Assembly (NCBI RefSeq): GCF_018224955.1
Contig: NZ_JAGTUU010000009.1
Span: 173,010-237,009 of the forward strand
Source of the DNA: Thetidibacter halocola
GTDB taxonomy: Bacteria; Pseudomonadota; Alphaproteobacteria; Rhodobacterales; Rhodobacteraceae
Length of the DNA stretch: 64,000 bases
Direction: 5' to 3'
Shown: positions 53,100 through 61,970 of the stretch, one piece after another
Numbering within the stretch: the stretch's first letter is position 1
Layout: each line of letters starts with the position of its first letter
The notes under the pieces: generated by a model
The model's input: only the letters and a program-made list of their open reading frames with translations
Told to the model about the DNA's origin: nothing
The model's database searches: none
Made by a program: the position numbers and the translations under genes

Positions 53100-54376
53100 C
53101 AGGCGGCCTCCTTCACCTTCGATGGCGTGGCGGCCCGCACCGGGGCGGCGCCATTGACCTTCCGCGAGGCTGCGAGTTTCTCGGTCACCATCTCGGCTGT
53201 GACGGCGGACAGGGTCCAGCCCAGGTGACCGTGCCCGGTGTTGTAGAAGACGCGGTCGCGCACGCCCTGCCCCACCTTCGGCATCATGTTCGGCATCATC
53301 GGCCGCAAGCCTGCCCAAGGGATCGCGTGTTCGGTGCTGACACCGGGGAAGAAGCGCTCGCACCACTTGACCAGCGGGCGCACCCGGTCGTCGCGGATAT
53401 CCAGGTTGTAGCCGTTGAACTCGGCCGTTCCAGCGATGCGGAACCGGTCCTTGCCCAGCCGGCTCGTCACCACCTTGGCCTCGTCGTCCAGCAGGCTGAT
53501 CCAAGGTGCGGCGTGCTGGCTTTCCTCGTCGTCGAGACGGACGGTGATCGAGTAGCCCTTGACCGGGTAGACGTTCACGCGGTCGCCCAGCTGCGCGCCG
53601 ATGGCGCGGCTTTCGACCCCGGCGCAGACAACGATGGCGTCGAAGCTGTCAGTCTGGCTCTCGGTGTTGCGGCTCCAGGTGATGCGCACGGCGTCGTCCC
53701 CGGCGCGGATTGCCTCGACATCGGCGCCAAAGCGCAGGACGGCGCCCTGGGCCTCGATGGCGCGCGCAAGGCCCGTGGTGTAGCGGTGGATATCGCCGGT
53801 GAAATCGCTCTCGGTGTAGTAGCCGCCGTGGAAGCTGCCGCTCAGCGCCGGTTCGATCCCGCGCATCTCGTCGGGGGTCACGGCGCGGCGCTGCAATCCG
53901 CCCTCGGCGAGCAGCTTGTTGACCTCGGTCGCGTGGTCGAACTCGGCCTTGCTGGTGTAGACGTGCAGGATGCCGCGATCCTCGCAGTCGAAATCGAAGC
54001 CGTGACGCTCTGCCTTTTCCTTGAGCAGACCGCGTGCCGCGATGGCCATTCGGGTCGTCTGCACGGTGTTGGCGCGGTATTGCGGGATCGAGGCCACGAA
54101 TTCGGCCATCCAGCTATACTTGTGCCAGCTGGGCTTCGGGTTCACCAGCAGCGGCGCGCCTCGGGTCATCATCCACTTCATGCCCTTGAAGACCGTCGAC
54201 CAGCGGTTCCAGGTCTCGGCGTTCGATGCCGAAAGCTGTCCGCCATTGGCGAAAGAGGTCTGCATTGCCGCATAGCGATTGCGGTCGAAAAGCGTCACGT
54301 CAAAGCCCCGGTCCATGAGGCTCGACGCAGTGGTGACGCCGGCAATGCCGGCGCCGATAACGGCTATTCTGGTCAT
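53099..54376 (-). CDS. D-amino acid dehydrogenase (DadA-like)
   Basis: 425 aa from the ATG at 54376 (the open frame extends 48 bases upstream). An N-terminal FAD site (IAVIGAGIAGVTTASSLMDR) is followed by QTSFANGGQLSASNAETW, typical of DadA, and VNVYPVKGYSITV, GHLGWTLSAVTAE at the end. It oxidises D-amino acids at the membrane with quinone as acceptor. It lies under a glycine riboswitch, so glycine or a related amino acid may be a substrate; glycine oxidase activity is a possible alternative. Confidence 0.92.
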   Translation of the reverse strand: MTRIAVIGAGIAGVTTASSLMDRGFDVTLFDRNRYAAMQTSFANGGQLSASNAETWNRWSTVFKGMKWMMTRGAPLLVNPKPSWHKYSWMAEFVASIPQYRANTVQTTRMAIAARGLLKEKAERHGFDFDCEDRGILHVYTSKAEFDHATEVNKLLAEGGLQRRAVTPDEMRGIEPALSGSFHGGYYTESDFTGDIHRYTTGLARAIEAQGAVLRFGADVEAIRAGDDAVRITWSRNTESQTDSFDAIVVCAGVESRAIGAQLGDRVNVYPVKGYSITVRLDDEESQHAAPWISLLDDEAKVVTSRLGKDRFRIAGTAEFNGYNLDIRDDRVRPLVKWCERFFPGVSTEHAIPWAGLRPMMPNMMPKVGQGVRDRVFYNTGHGHLGWTLSAVTAEMVTEKLAASRKVNGAAPVRAATPSKVKEAA

Positions 54377-54482
54377 GGTGTCCTCCCGCGACCCAAGGTT
54401 CGTCCCGCCGGATGGCAGGTCCAATCCCCTCTGTCGCGGGGCGCAAGGCGCAAGGCCTGCGGCGCTTCAGACGCCCGCTCCG

Positions 54483-54556
54483 GTCACAGTCCTTTTGCCT
54501 GAGAGGTTCCGGGGGGTTGCTCCTTCGGCGCCGAGTGTCTCGGCCTCTCCTGTGAC
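54483..54556 (-). promoter_or_regulatory. Glycine riboswitch, single aptamer
   Basis: On the minus strand, a P1 stem (GTCACAG-type arms at 54550-54556 and 54483-54489) encloses GGAGAG, the CCGAAGGAGCAA core, and CTCTCAGGCAAAAGGAC, conserved elements of the glycine (gcvT) riboswitch. It precedes dadA by about 107 bases. Only one aptamer is seen; tandem forms are more common. An on-switch at glycine excess is expected for catabolic genes. Confidence 0.9.
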
Positions 54557-54622
54557 GGCTTGGTAGGCAGTCCGAGGTTTAGATCGATTTCAGTCTCGCG
54601 TCAATACTGTTGCAGCATGAGA

Positions 54623-55096
54623 CTATACGTCAGCCAACAGTGCCAAGCGATACTCCTCGGACGTCACCCAGCTGCCCAGCCTTGCCAGGATCTCGTGCAG
54701 CGCGCGCAACTCCTGCGCCGAGAGCGGGTCGGTCAGGATCACCTCCAGCCGGTCCGAGACCTGCCGCGCGGTGCGGCGCACCTCCTGGCCCTTCTCGGTC
54801 GTGCTGAGTCGAAAGACGCGGGCATCCCCCGGGTCGTTCTCGCGCACGATCAGCCCGGAGCCCAGCAAACCTTGCAGGATTCGCGAGGTCAGGCTGCGCT
54901 CGAATCCTGTTATCTTGGCGATTTCCGCAAAGGTCGTGCCGGGATTGTCGTCGATCAGGCGCAGCACCCGCAGGTCGCGAATCCGGCAGCCCGTCTCCTT
55001 GAGAAAGATTTCGTCATTGGCAGAGATCGCCTCCTTGGCGACGATGTCGAGCTTGTAGGTCAGGCGCTCATTCCTGAAGGTTCGGGGTTCCTGCAT
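54623..55096 (-). CDS. MarR family transcriptional regulator
   Basis: 157 aa from the ATG at 55096 with GGAGAA upstream. Winged HTH with GTTFAEIAKITGFERSLTSR and SGLIVRENDPGDARVFRLS, the wing motif DxRxxxLT variant. It reads divergently from the M20 amidohydrolase and TRAP genes and probably controls them. A palindrome lies in the gap. Confidence 0.9.
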   Translation of the reverse strand: MQEPRTFRNERLTYKLDIVAKEAISANDEIFLKETGCRIRDLRVLRLIDDNPGTTFAEIAKITGFERSLTSRILQGLLGSGLIVRENDPGDARVFRLSTTEKGQEVRRTARQVSDRLEVILTDPLSAQELRALHEILARLGSWVTSEEYRLALLADV

Positions 55097-55185
55097 CGGC
55101 TTTTCTCCCAGTCCGCCATACCGGCAGGGTATCACGCCATACCCTGATTTCCAGAACAAACAGTCTTATGGTGAGACCATCTTGG

Positions 55186-55200
55186 CTTGAAAGTTTCAAG
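55186..55200. promoter_or_regulatory. Perfect palindrome, candidate MarR operator
   Basis: CTTGAAA-G-TTTCAAG lies 43 bases upstream of the amidohydrolase start and inside the MarR/amidohydrolase divergent region. Confidence 0.5.
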
Positions 55201-55242
55201 TCGCAATCGTCTCAGTCAAAGACAGAAAGGGAGCGCCCGACG

Positions 55243-56433
55243 ATGTTTGCCCAGTGGTATGACGGCCACCGCGCCCTGTCCGAATCCTGGCTGCAAGACC
55301 TGCACCGCCACCCCGAGACCGGCTTTGAAGAAGTGCGCACCGCCGCCTTCGTGGCAGAAAAGCTGCGTGCCTTCGGCTACGAGGTCGAGACCGGAATCGG
55401 CGGGACCGGAGTCGTCGGAACCCTGCACAGCGCCAAGGTCACGCCCGACGACCCGAGCCGCTGCATCGCCTTTCGCGCCGAACTCGACGCGCTGCCGATG
55501 ACGGAAAAGGCGGACCTCGCCTATGCCTCGCAGGACGCAGGCAAGTTTCACGGGTGCGGGCATGACGGCCACACCGTCACCGCGCTGACCGCCGCCGCCT
55601 ACCTCGCGAAGTCCCGCGATTTCGACGGCACGGTGCGCTTCATCTTCCAGCCCGCCGAGGAGTTGCTGACCGGCGCGCGGGCGATGCTGGCGGACGGCCT
55701 GTTCGACCGTTTCCCTTGTGACGAGATCTACGCGTTGCACAACCTTCCCGGCCTGCCGGCAGGACATGTCGGCATCCCGGCAGGCGCCGCGCTGGCCTCG
55801 GCCGACGACATCGACATCACGATCCGCGCCAATGGTGCGCATGGCTCGATGCCGCACACCGGCGAGGACGCGATGGCCGCCGCCGCGCACCTGATCTCTG
55901 CCGTGCAACAGGCCGTGACCCGCGTGACCGATGCGCGCGACGCCGGGGTTATCTCGTTCGGGCTGATCCAGGGCGGCACAGCGCGCAACATCCTGCCCGA
56001 CACTGTGCGCATCGAGGGCACCATGCGCACCACCGCAAAGGCGCTGCGCGACCGGCTGGCGGACCTGCTGCAGGACGCGGTGCGCGCGACCGAGCTGCTG
56101 TTCGGCGTGCTGATCGAGATCGACGTGACCCCGGTCGCGCCCGTGACCATGAACGATCCCGCCTGCGTCGCCGCCGTCACCGCCTCGGCCGCCCGCGTGG
56201 TCGGCGCGGACCGGGTGATCGAGAACGCCCGCGCGCTGATGGCCTCCGAGGATTTCTCGGAACTCTCGGCCCGGGTGCCCGGTGCCTATGTCTTTGTCGG
56301 GCAGGACGGCCGGATGCCGCACCACCCCGAATATGTCTTCGACCCGGGGATCATCCCGGTCGGAGCCGCCCTCTTTGCCGACCTGGCAAAGCTCCGCACG
56401 CGCGAGACGCGCGTCTCTCGCCACACTTCCTGA
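55243..56433 (+). CDS. M20 family amidohydrolase/peptidase
   Basis: 396 aa from the ATG at 55243 (AAAGGGAG upstream). Two metal-binding stretches are visible: KFHGCGHDGHTVT and later the QPAEELLTGARAML and HNLPGLPAGHVG motifs typical of hippurate/N-acyl-amino-acid hydrolases; the inserted dimerisation domain has NGAHGSMPHTGEDAM. It likely releases an amino acid from an N-acyl conjugate. The TRAP transporter follows 31 bases downstream. Confidence 0.92.
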   Translation: MFAQWYDGHRALSESWLQDLHRHPETGFEEVRTAAFVAEKLRAFGYEVETGIGGTGVVGTLHSAKVTPDDPSRCIAFRAELDALPMTEKADLAYASQDAGKFHGCGHDGHTVTALTAAAYLAKSRDFDGTVRFIFQPAEELLTGARAMLADGLFDRFPCDEIYALHNLPGLPAGHVGIPAGAALASADDIDITIRANGAHGSMPHTGEDAMAAAAHLISAVQQAVTRVTDARDAGVISFGLIQGGTARNILPDTVRIEGTMRTTAKALRDRLADLLQDAVRATELLFGVLIEIDVTPVAPVTMNDPACVAAVTASAARVVGADRVIENARALMASEDFSELSARVPGAYVFVGQDGRMPHHPEYVFDPGIIPVGAALFADLAKLRTRETRVSRHTS

Positions 56434-56464
56434 ACACCCAGCATCATCCAAGGGAGGAAACCCG

Positions 56465-57502
56465 ATGATCGCCTTCACCACCCGCCTGTTCAAGGGCGCC
56501 GTCGCCGCCACCGCGCTGCTCGCCGCTTCCGCGCAACTCTCCAGCGCCGAAACCCTGACGATGTCGTCCTGGGTGCCGCCGACCCACTTCGTGCACACCG
56601 ATTTCCTCGTGCCGCTGACCGAGAAGATTGCCGAGGCGACCGAGGGCCGCGTCACCGTCATGATCCTGCCCGCGCCGCTGGCCAGCCCGCCGCAGCATTG
56701 GGAACTGGCGCGCACCGGCGTGGCCGACATCACCTGGGGCAACTTCACCTACGAGCCCGAGCGTTTCGTCTCGATGTGGTTCGCGGAATTCCCGAACGCC
56801 GGCACCAACGCCGAGGCACAGAGCCGCGCGCTGTGGCAGACCTATGAGGCGTATCTCGCCGACAACGCCGCCTTCGAAGGCGTCAAGATGCTGGCGGTCG
56901 GCATGTTCGGCGGCGGGCAACTGCACCACGGCAAGAAGACCGTGACCACGCCCGCCGACGTCGCCAACCAGAAGTTCCGTATGGGCGGCCCGATCCAGGA
57001 AAAGCTGCTGACCGCGCTCGGCGCCGTTCCGGTGGCCGCACCGGCGACCAAGGCCTACGAGATGCTGGAAAGCGGCGTCGTGGACGGGTCGCTGCACACG
57101 ATGGAATCGGTGGTGAACTTCCGCCTCGAGGACGTGCTGAAGCATCACACCGTGTTCCCGAAAGGCTTCTATGACGCGACCTTCTTCGTCGCGATGAACG
57201 GCGCCAAGTGGGATGGCCTGAGCGATGCCGACAAGGCCGCGATCGAAGGCGTGATCGGCGAGGAACTCTCGGCCGCGTGGGGCCGCAACTTCGACGCGCA
57301 GAACCCTGCCGCGACCGGGAAGCTCGAAGCGGCAGGCCACACCTTTGCCGAAGCCACGCCCGAGCTGATCGCCGCCGTCGACGCGATCCAGGCCACGATG
57401 GTCGCGGACTGGGTCGAGGCCGCCAAGGCCGCCGGAGTCGCCGATCCGCAGGCCATGCTGGACTTCTACAACACGACCTACACGACGCTGGCCGGCCAGT
57501 AA
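56465..57502 (+). CDS. TRAP transporter substrate-binding protein (DctP)
   Basis: 345 aa from the ATG at 56465 (AAGGGAGG upstream; the frame is open further up). A signal peptide (IAFTTRLFKGAVAATALLAA) is followed by the mature protein. Family features include EKIAEATEGRVTVMILPAPL and the conserved Arg-containing KFRMGGPIQ. It binds the substrate, probably an N-acyl or carboxylic amino-acid compound, in the periplasm. Confidence 0.93.
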   Translation: MIAFTTRLFKGAVAATALLAASAQLSSAETLTMSSWVPPTHFVHTDFLVPLTEKIAEATEGRVTVMILPAPLASPPQHWELARTGVADITWGNFTYEPERFVSMWFAEFPNAGTNAEAQSRALWQTYEAYLADNAAFEGVKMLAVGMFGGGQLHHGKKTVTTPADVANQKFRMGGPIQEKLLTALGAVPVAAPATKAYEMLESGVVDGSLHTMESVVNFRLEDVLKHHTVFPKGFYDATFFVAMNGAKWDGLSDADKAAIEGVIGEELSAAWGRNFDAQNPAATGKLEAAGHTFAEATPELIAAVDAIQATMVADWVEAAKAAGVADPQAMLDFYNTTYTTLAGQ

Positions 57503-57568
57503 TCGCACACCAAAGCAGAGCGGGGGGCGCCGCGGCATCCCCCGCCGTTCCAGGGAGGAGGAACACAC

Positions 57569-58069
57569 ATGCTGTCAGTCGCATGGAAGATCCGCCGGGG
57601 GGTCGAAACGGTCATGGCACTGTTTCTCCTGGCAATGGTGGCGCTGACCTTCGCCGACGTGATCGGTCGGCGGCTGATCGGCAAGCCGATCTACGGCTCA
57701 AATGACATTACGGAACACATGATGGCGCTCGTGGTCTTTGCCGGGCTGCCGCTGGTGACGGCGGCGGGTGCCCACCTGACCATCGACATCATGGACAAGC
57801 TGGTCGGCAAGCCGTGGATGGCCTGGTGGCGGGTGCTGAGCGCGGCGCTGGTGGTCGCGGTGCTGGCGGTCATTGCGTGGCTCTTCATGCGGCATGGCCT
57901 CAACGCCTCGCGCATTTCCGAGGTCAGCCAGGCGCTGCGGGTGCCGCGCGCGCCGCTGTATTTCTTCATGGCTGCCAGCTGCGCCCTGTCGGCGCTGGCC
58001 GCCCTGGCCATCGCCTTGACCGGGCCGATGGTCGATCCCACCGACACGCACGAGGAGGAAGCGCTATGA
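57569..58069 (+). CDS. TRAP transporter small permease (DctQ)
   Basis: 166 aa with four membrane segments (residues ~15-33, 50-68, 85-105, 130-150), the normal size for DctQ. The motif TFADVIGRRLIGKPI is typical. It overlaps the large permease by 4 bp. Confidence 0.93.
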   Translation: MLSVAWKIRRGVETVMALFLLAMVALTFADVIGRRLIGKPIYGSNDITEHMMALVVFAGLPLVTAAGAHLTIDIMDKLVGKPWMAWWRVLSAALVVAVLAVIAWLFMRHGLNASRISEVSQALRVPRAPLYFFMAASCALSALAALAIALTGPMVDPTDTHEEEAL

Positions 58070-59358
58070 TCACCGGTTCCATTGCCATGGGCATGGCCAT
58101 CCTGCTGGCCTTCCTGCGGGTGCCGCTGGCCTTTGCCCTGCTGGCTGTCTCCGTCGCGGGCATCGGCCTTGCGATCAACTGGACCATCGCCTTTCAATTG
58201 CTGCCGCTGACCATCTCGGACGCGGTGCTGTCCTACGACCTCGCGGTCGTGCCGATGTTCATCCTGATGGGCAACGTCATCTCGAAGACCGGGATCGCCA
58301 GCGACCTGTTCCGCGCGGCCTATGCCTTTGTCGGCCATGTGCGGGGCGGGCTGGCGCTGTCGACCATGGTGGCCTGCTCCGGCTTCTCGGCGGTCTGCGG
58401 ATCGAGCTATGCCACGGCGGCGACCATGGCCAAGGTCGCCTATCCCAGCATGCGCAAATACCGCTACTCCGACGAACTGGCGGCCGGCACCATCGCGGCG
58501 GGTGGCACGCTGGGCATCCTGATCCCGCCGTCGATCATCATGGTGGTCTACGGCATCCTGACCCAGACCAACATCGGCGACCTGTTCATCGCCGGGGTGG
58601 TTCCGGGTCTCCTCGGTCTTGGGTTCTACATGCTGGCGATCCGCTTCGTGGCCGCCCGGAACCCGGAGCAGGCACCACAGGGTGAAAAGACCCCGTGGTC
58701 CGAGAAAGTCCGGTCTCTTGCCGGGGTCTGGCCGTTCGTGCTGCTCTTCGGGCTGATCATCGGCGGACTCTACGCCAAGCTCTTCACCCCGACGGAAGCC
58801 GCCGGCATGGGTGCGGGTCTGGCGATCCTTGTCGCGACCCTGACCGGCAAGATGAACTGGTCCACGCTGCGCGGGATCATCGTGGACACGGCCTATACCT
58901 CCGTCTCGCTCTACACGGTGCTGTTCGGTGCGTTGATGCTGTCCAAGCTGCTGACCTTGTCGGGACTGGCGGCGGGTGTTCTAGCCCTGGTGCAATCGAC
59001 CGGGCTTGAAGGCACGGCCCTCATCCTGGCCATCATGTGCGTCTTCCTGGTGCTGGGCTGCGTGATGGACTCGATGGCGATCATCCTGATCTTCGTGCCG
59101 CTCTTCGCACCGATCGTCGTGGCGCAGGGGTTCGACCTCGTGTGGTTCGGCATCATCGTGATCGTCGTGACCGAGATCGCCCTGATCACACCACCCGTCG
59201 GCATGAACGTCTTCGTTCTTAAGGCGGTCTTGCCCGACGTGCCGGTCGTTCGCATCTTCCGGGGGCTGATCCCCTTCATCTTGGTCGACGTCGCCCGCCT
59301 TGCCCTGCTCATCGCCTTCCCCTCGATCACGCTCTGGCTGGCGAGAACTGTCGGCTGA
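58066..59358 (+). CDS. TRAP transporter large permease (DctM)
   Basis: 430 aa from the ATG in the DctQ stop. About 12 hydrophobic segments, with GGTLGILIPPSIIMVVYGIL and LITPPVGMNVFVLKAV typical of DctM. It forms the sodium-driven channel. A stem-loop follows. Confidence 0.95.
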   Translation: MITGSIAMGMAILLAFLRVPLAFALLAVSVAGIGLAINWTIAFQLLPLTISDAVLSYDLAVVPMFILMGNVISKTGIASDLFRAAYAFVGHVRGGLALSTMVACSGFSAVCGSSYATAATMAKVAYPSMRKYRYSDELAAGTIAAGGTLGILIPPSIIMVVYGILTQTNIGDLFIAGVVPGLLGLGFYMLAIRFVAARNPEQAPQGEKTPWSEKVRSLAGVWPFVLLFGLIIGGLYAKLFTPTEAAGMGAGLAILVATLTGKMNWSTLRGIIVDTAYTSVSLYTVLFGALMLSKLLTLSGLAAGVLALVQSTGLEGTALILAIMCVFLVLGCVMDSMAIILIFVPLFAPIVVAQGFDLVWFGIIVIVVTEIALITPPVGMNVFVLKAVLPDVPVVRIFRGLIPFILVDVARLALLIAFPSITLWLARTVG

Positions 59359-59403
59359 AGCCACCAGATCGGCCGGCTCAAGTGGCCGTTGCCCCAACAT
59401 GAA

Positions 59404-59433
59404 CAGCCACGACTTGGCAACGAGTCGTGGCTG
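59404..59433 (+). terminator. Stem-loop after the TRAP operon
   Basis: CAGCCACGACT (59404-59414), an 8-base loop, then AGTCGTGGCTG (59423-59433), an 11-bp perfect stem. No U-tract follows, so it may be a weak terminator or mRNA-stabilising hairpin. Confidence 0.6.
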
Positions 59434-59876
59434 TCACTAGTATTGTGTTGCGCAGTCGGAGAGACCAAAGCGGAGCTTTGGCCGGCAGTCGTCATGCACA
59501 CTGTCCGATTTGCCGGGACCGCCTCATGCAGGCGGCAGCATGATCAACAGGCAAGCTTAGCGGCGCCGCAAACCTGTCCGGGAAATGGGGACCACCTCAG
59601 ACTACAAGCGCGACCTGCTGGGCTTCCTCACGCAGAACTTCTCCTGGGATCAAGCGGTGCCTGCCGGGCAGCTACAGATAGCAATGACTGGCGAGACTGT
59701 AGAATGCGCCTTAGTGCTGATGAAGGACGTGTCTACATTGTTGCCCGCTCTGATCGACCAAAACTCGGCGCCGTCATAGGCGCCGAAAAACACACGGTGT
59801 GGTATTTTTGTGGTATGCATGGCAAGAACATCAAAAAATACAAATTTTTCAATAAGTAGTATGGTTTACCAATCAG
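59434..59876. other. Poorly defined stretch before the putative island end
   Basis: 443 bases with lower GC toward the right. A 64-aa ORF at 59585-59779 (GTTSDYKRDLLGFLTQNFSW at its start) has only a weak ribosome site and no family; it could be real. A direct repeat TGTGGTAT and AT-rich sequence at about 59797-59850 lies next to the repeat of the tRNA end, as integrase arm sites often do. Confidence 0.4.
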
Positions 59877-59892
59877 CCTTTGTCTCCGCCAC
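59877..59892. repeat. Candidate right attachment site (tRNA-Ser 3' end copy)
   Basis: CCTTTGTCTCCGCCAC repeats the tRNA-Ser end at 5037-5052 with one mismatch. A strong terminator follows 24 bases later, where the tRNA terminator would have been before an insertion. That this is the other end of an island is inference. Confidence 0.45.
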
Positions 59893-59916
59893 AATCAGAT
59901 CCTGAATCCGCCCAAG

Positions 59917-59945
59917 GGCCCCGGTTGGGGCCTTTTTTCTTTTTT
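59917..59945 (+). terminator. Rho-independent terminator
   Basis: GGCCCC (59917-59922), loop GGTT, GGGGCC (59927-59932), then TTTTTTCTTTTTT. Probably the original terminator of tRNA-Ser, now far from it. Confidence 0.85.
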
Positions 59946-60523
59946 GTTTCAAAGGGCGTTGGCAGGGCCATCCGCCCTTCGGAGACTGGGCGCTTGACGC
60001 CGAATGGGTCTCCGAATGGCCTGCGTCTCTCTTCTAGCGCCCCTCGACGGCGGCGGGATGGCGTGAAACATCCTCGCACTTCCAATGGGTTGCCGCGTTC
60101 ATGGGTTCGCCCCGTTCGCGAGATAATCTGGTGACGGATACCGACACGAAGGCGTAGGGCGGCCAGAAGGACGGCTCCGTGGCGGCCGGTCACCAGGTCT
60201 GCGCGGCAGTGCGCGAAACCAGCGTCGCCACCGAAACTCTGCCGGAAGCCTCTGATGACAACGGCACTTCATGCCCAATGCCTGGCGAGGCATCGAACGG
60301 GCCCTGAGCTCCCTTGGGCTGAGTTCGGCCTCGCCGAAACCGGGGCGTGCGACCGCCGGATCGCTGGGTTTGCTGCGCATCGCGCTTTGGATCCGCCATT
60401 TGTCAACATCACCTATTGAACTTCTGTGGGTGATGCGACGCGGCTAAGCGGGACTGGCGTCAGAGCGGCGGCGTCGATCGCGACGCCGAGTCGAAAAGCA
60501 CTTTCTGCCCCTAGCCTGGCACT
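59946..60523. other. Intergenic region without a firm gene
   Basis: About 580 bases. Minus-strand frames 60099-60399 remain open but show no family features or good ribosome site. The promoter for the DUF3883 gene should lie at its right end. Confidence 0.45.
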
Positions 60524-61360
60524 ATGTTGAACCAGTCCTTGACAGATCAAGAAAACGACCTGATCGTCGCGGATTACTTCGCGATGCTAGCCGACGACAT
60601 CTCCGCGCGCCGCTACAGCAAGGCCGAGCATCGGCGTGCCCTCCTGCCGCTACTGAACGACCGGTCCGAGGGGTCCGTCGAGTTTAAACACCAGAACATC
60701 AGCGCGGTGCTGAATGGGCTCGGCGAGGACTGGATCCCCGGCTACAAGCCCGCGTTCAATTTTCAGATGACCTTGGTGGATGCCGTGGCGCGGTGGCTGG
60801 CGCTGAACCCGGCCTGGCTCGGGCGCCAACCGGGGCTGCAACCGGCTGCGGGGCTGCGCGAGGAGGCGCAAGTCTGGATCGGACCGCCGCCGACGCTGTC
60901 GAACCAGCCGCCTCCGCAGGAGCTGGACCAGATGCTGCACATCGCCCGCAAGTTCGACGTGGCGGGCCGGGACGAGCGCAACCGCGCCCTTGGCCGCGCT
61001 GGCGAAGAGCGCGTGCTGGCGCATGAGCGCGCGGCCTTGCGGACGGCGGGACGGGACGATCTGGCGCGCAAGGTGCGCTGGGTGTCGGAGGAGGATGGCG
61101 ACGGTGCGGGCTACGACATCGCGAGTTTCGCCCCGGATGGGCTCCCGCGGCTGATCGAGGTCAAGACGACGAACGGATGGGAGCGCACGCCCTTTCACAT
61201 CACCTGCAACGAACTGGCCGTGGCCGAGGAGCGCCGGTCGGAATGGCGCCTGTATCGGCATTGGAATTTTTCACGCGAGCCGAAGGCGTTCGAACTGCAC
61301 CCGCCTCTGGACGCGCATGTCTCGCTGACCGCGACGACGTTTCAGGCGAGCTTTCACTGA
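60524..61360 (+). CDS. DUF3883 domain protein (putative PD-(D/E)xK-type nuclease)
   Basis: 278 aa. The C-terminal DUF3883 part reads GYDIASFAPDGLPRLIEVKTTNG; D and E-x-K in GYDI ... IEVK are the nuclease-like catalytic residues. An N-terminal helical region (FAMLADDISARRYSKAEHRR) precedes. DUF3883 often occurs in restriction or DNA-repair proteins, here as a stand-alone gene without partners. Its target is unknown. Confidence 0.85.
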   Translation: MLNQSLTDQENDLIVADYFAMLADDISARRYSKAEHRRALLPLLNDRSEGSVEFKHQNISAVLNGLGEDWIPGYKPAFNFQMTLVDAVARWLALNPAWLGRQPGLQPAAGLREEAQVWIGPPPTLSNQPPPQELDQMLHIARKFDVAGRDERNRALGRAGEERVLAHERAALRTAGRDDLARKVRWVSEEDGDGAGYDIASFAPDGLPRLIEVKTTNGWERTPFHITCNELAVAEERRSEWRLYRHWNFSREPKAFELHPPLDAHVSLTATTFQASFH

Positions 61361-61589
61361 GACTCAGTCGAACACCCGCTCCGGCTGCTCGTCTCACGGC
61401 AGGACCGCGACATCGGTCAGTTTCAACAGAGTCACGGCGGGCACCTCGCGCTTGTAGACCAAGCGCTTGAGGACCCCCGGCGCGAGATAGGCGACCTATC
61501 CGTGTTTTCGAAACGGCAAGGCCATTGGCAGCGCCTCGATGCTTCGATTGCAAAAACCTTCCGATGGCAGCAATTGGCGCGGCATCATT

Positions 61590-61763
61590 TCAGCGCCGCA
61601 AGCCGATGTCTCTAAGGAAATGCTCATTGGCGTGGCGAAGGTCGACATCGGAGTCGGGGCGCGGTCCGAAGAGAGATTTCACAAGCGTCAATGGAAGGTT
61701 CAGGGCGCGTGCGAGGGGCGACTTCGCTGTGCGGGACTGCTGCTGTGCCGAAAGATCGGTCAT
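61590..61763 (-). CDS. 57-aa DUF1127-type small protein
   Basis: 57 aa (MTDLSAQQQSRTAKSPLARA at start), ending HANEHFLRDIGLRR, which matches the end of DUF1127 proteins (…LxDIGLxR). GAAGGA lies at a good distance before the ATG. DUF1127 proteins are small and arginine-rich, and some are linked to RNA turnover or phosphate and carbon control in alphaproteobacteria. It is easily missed because of its length. Confidence 0.7.
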   Translation of the reverse strand: MTDLSAQQQSRTAKSPLARALNLPLTLVKSLFGPRPDSDVDLRHANEHFLRDIGLRR

Positions 61764-61970
61764 GTCTGGTATCCTTCTGTAGATCCTGCCGGAATGGCTG
61801 GTTTGTGAAGCCAGGCTGGCAGCCAGAAGGGTGAATGTCCTGAAGCGGCCCGAACCGTTCCGAAAACTTCGGAAAGGGTCGGAATGGCCGGCAGATTCTT
61901 TTTTGACGTCTATGGTTTGAACGCGGCTACACGCCGCGATGGCCCGAACACAAAGGGCTGGGTCGCGCGG

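Noticed and set aside
60099..60399. Overlapping minus-strand frames of 69-93 aa
   Set aside because: Basic low-complexity translations without homologous features or a good start.
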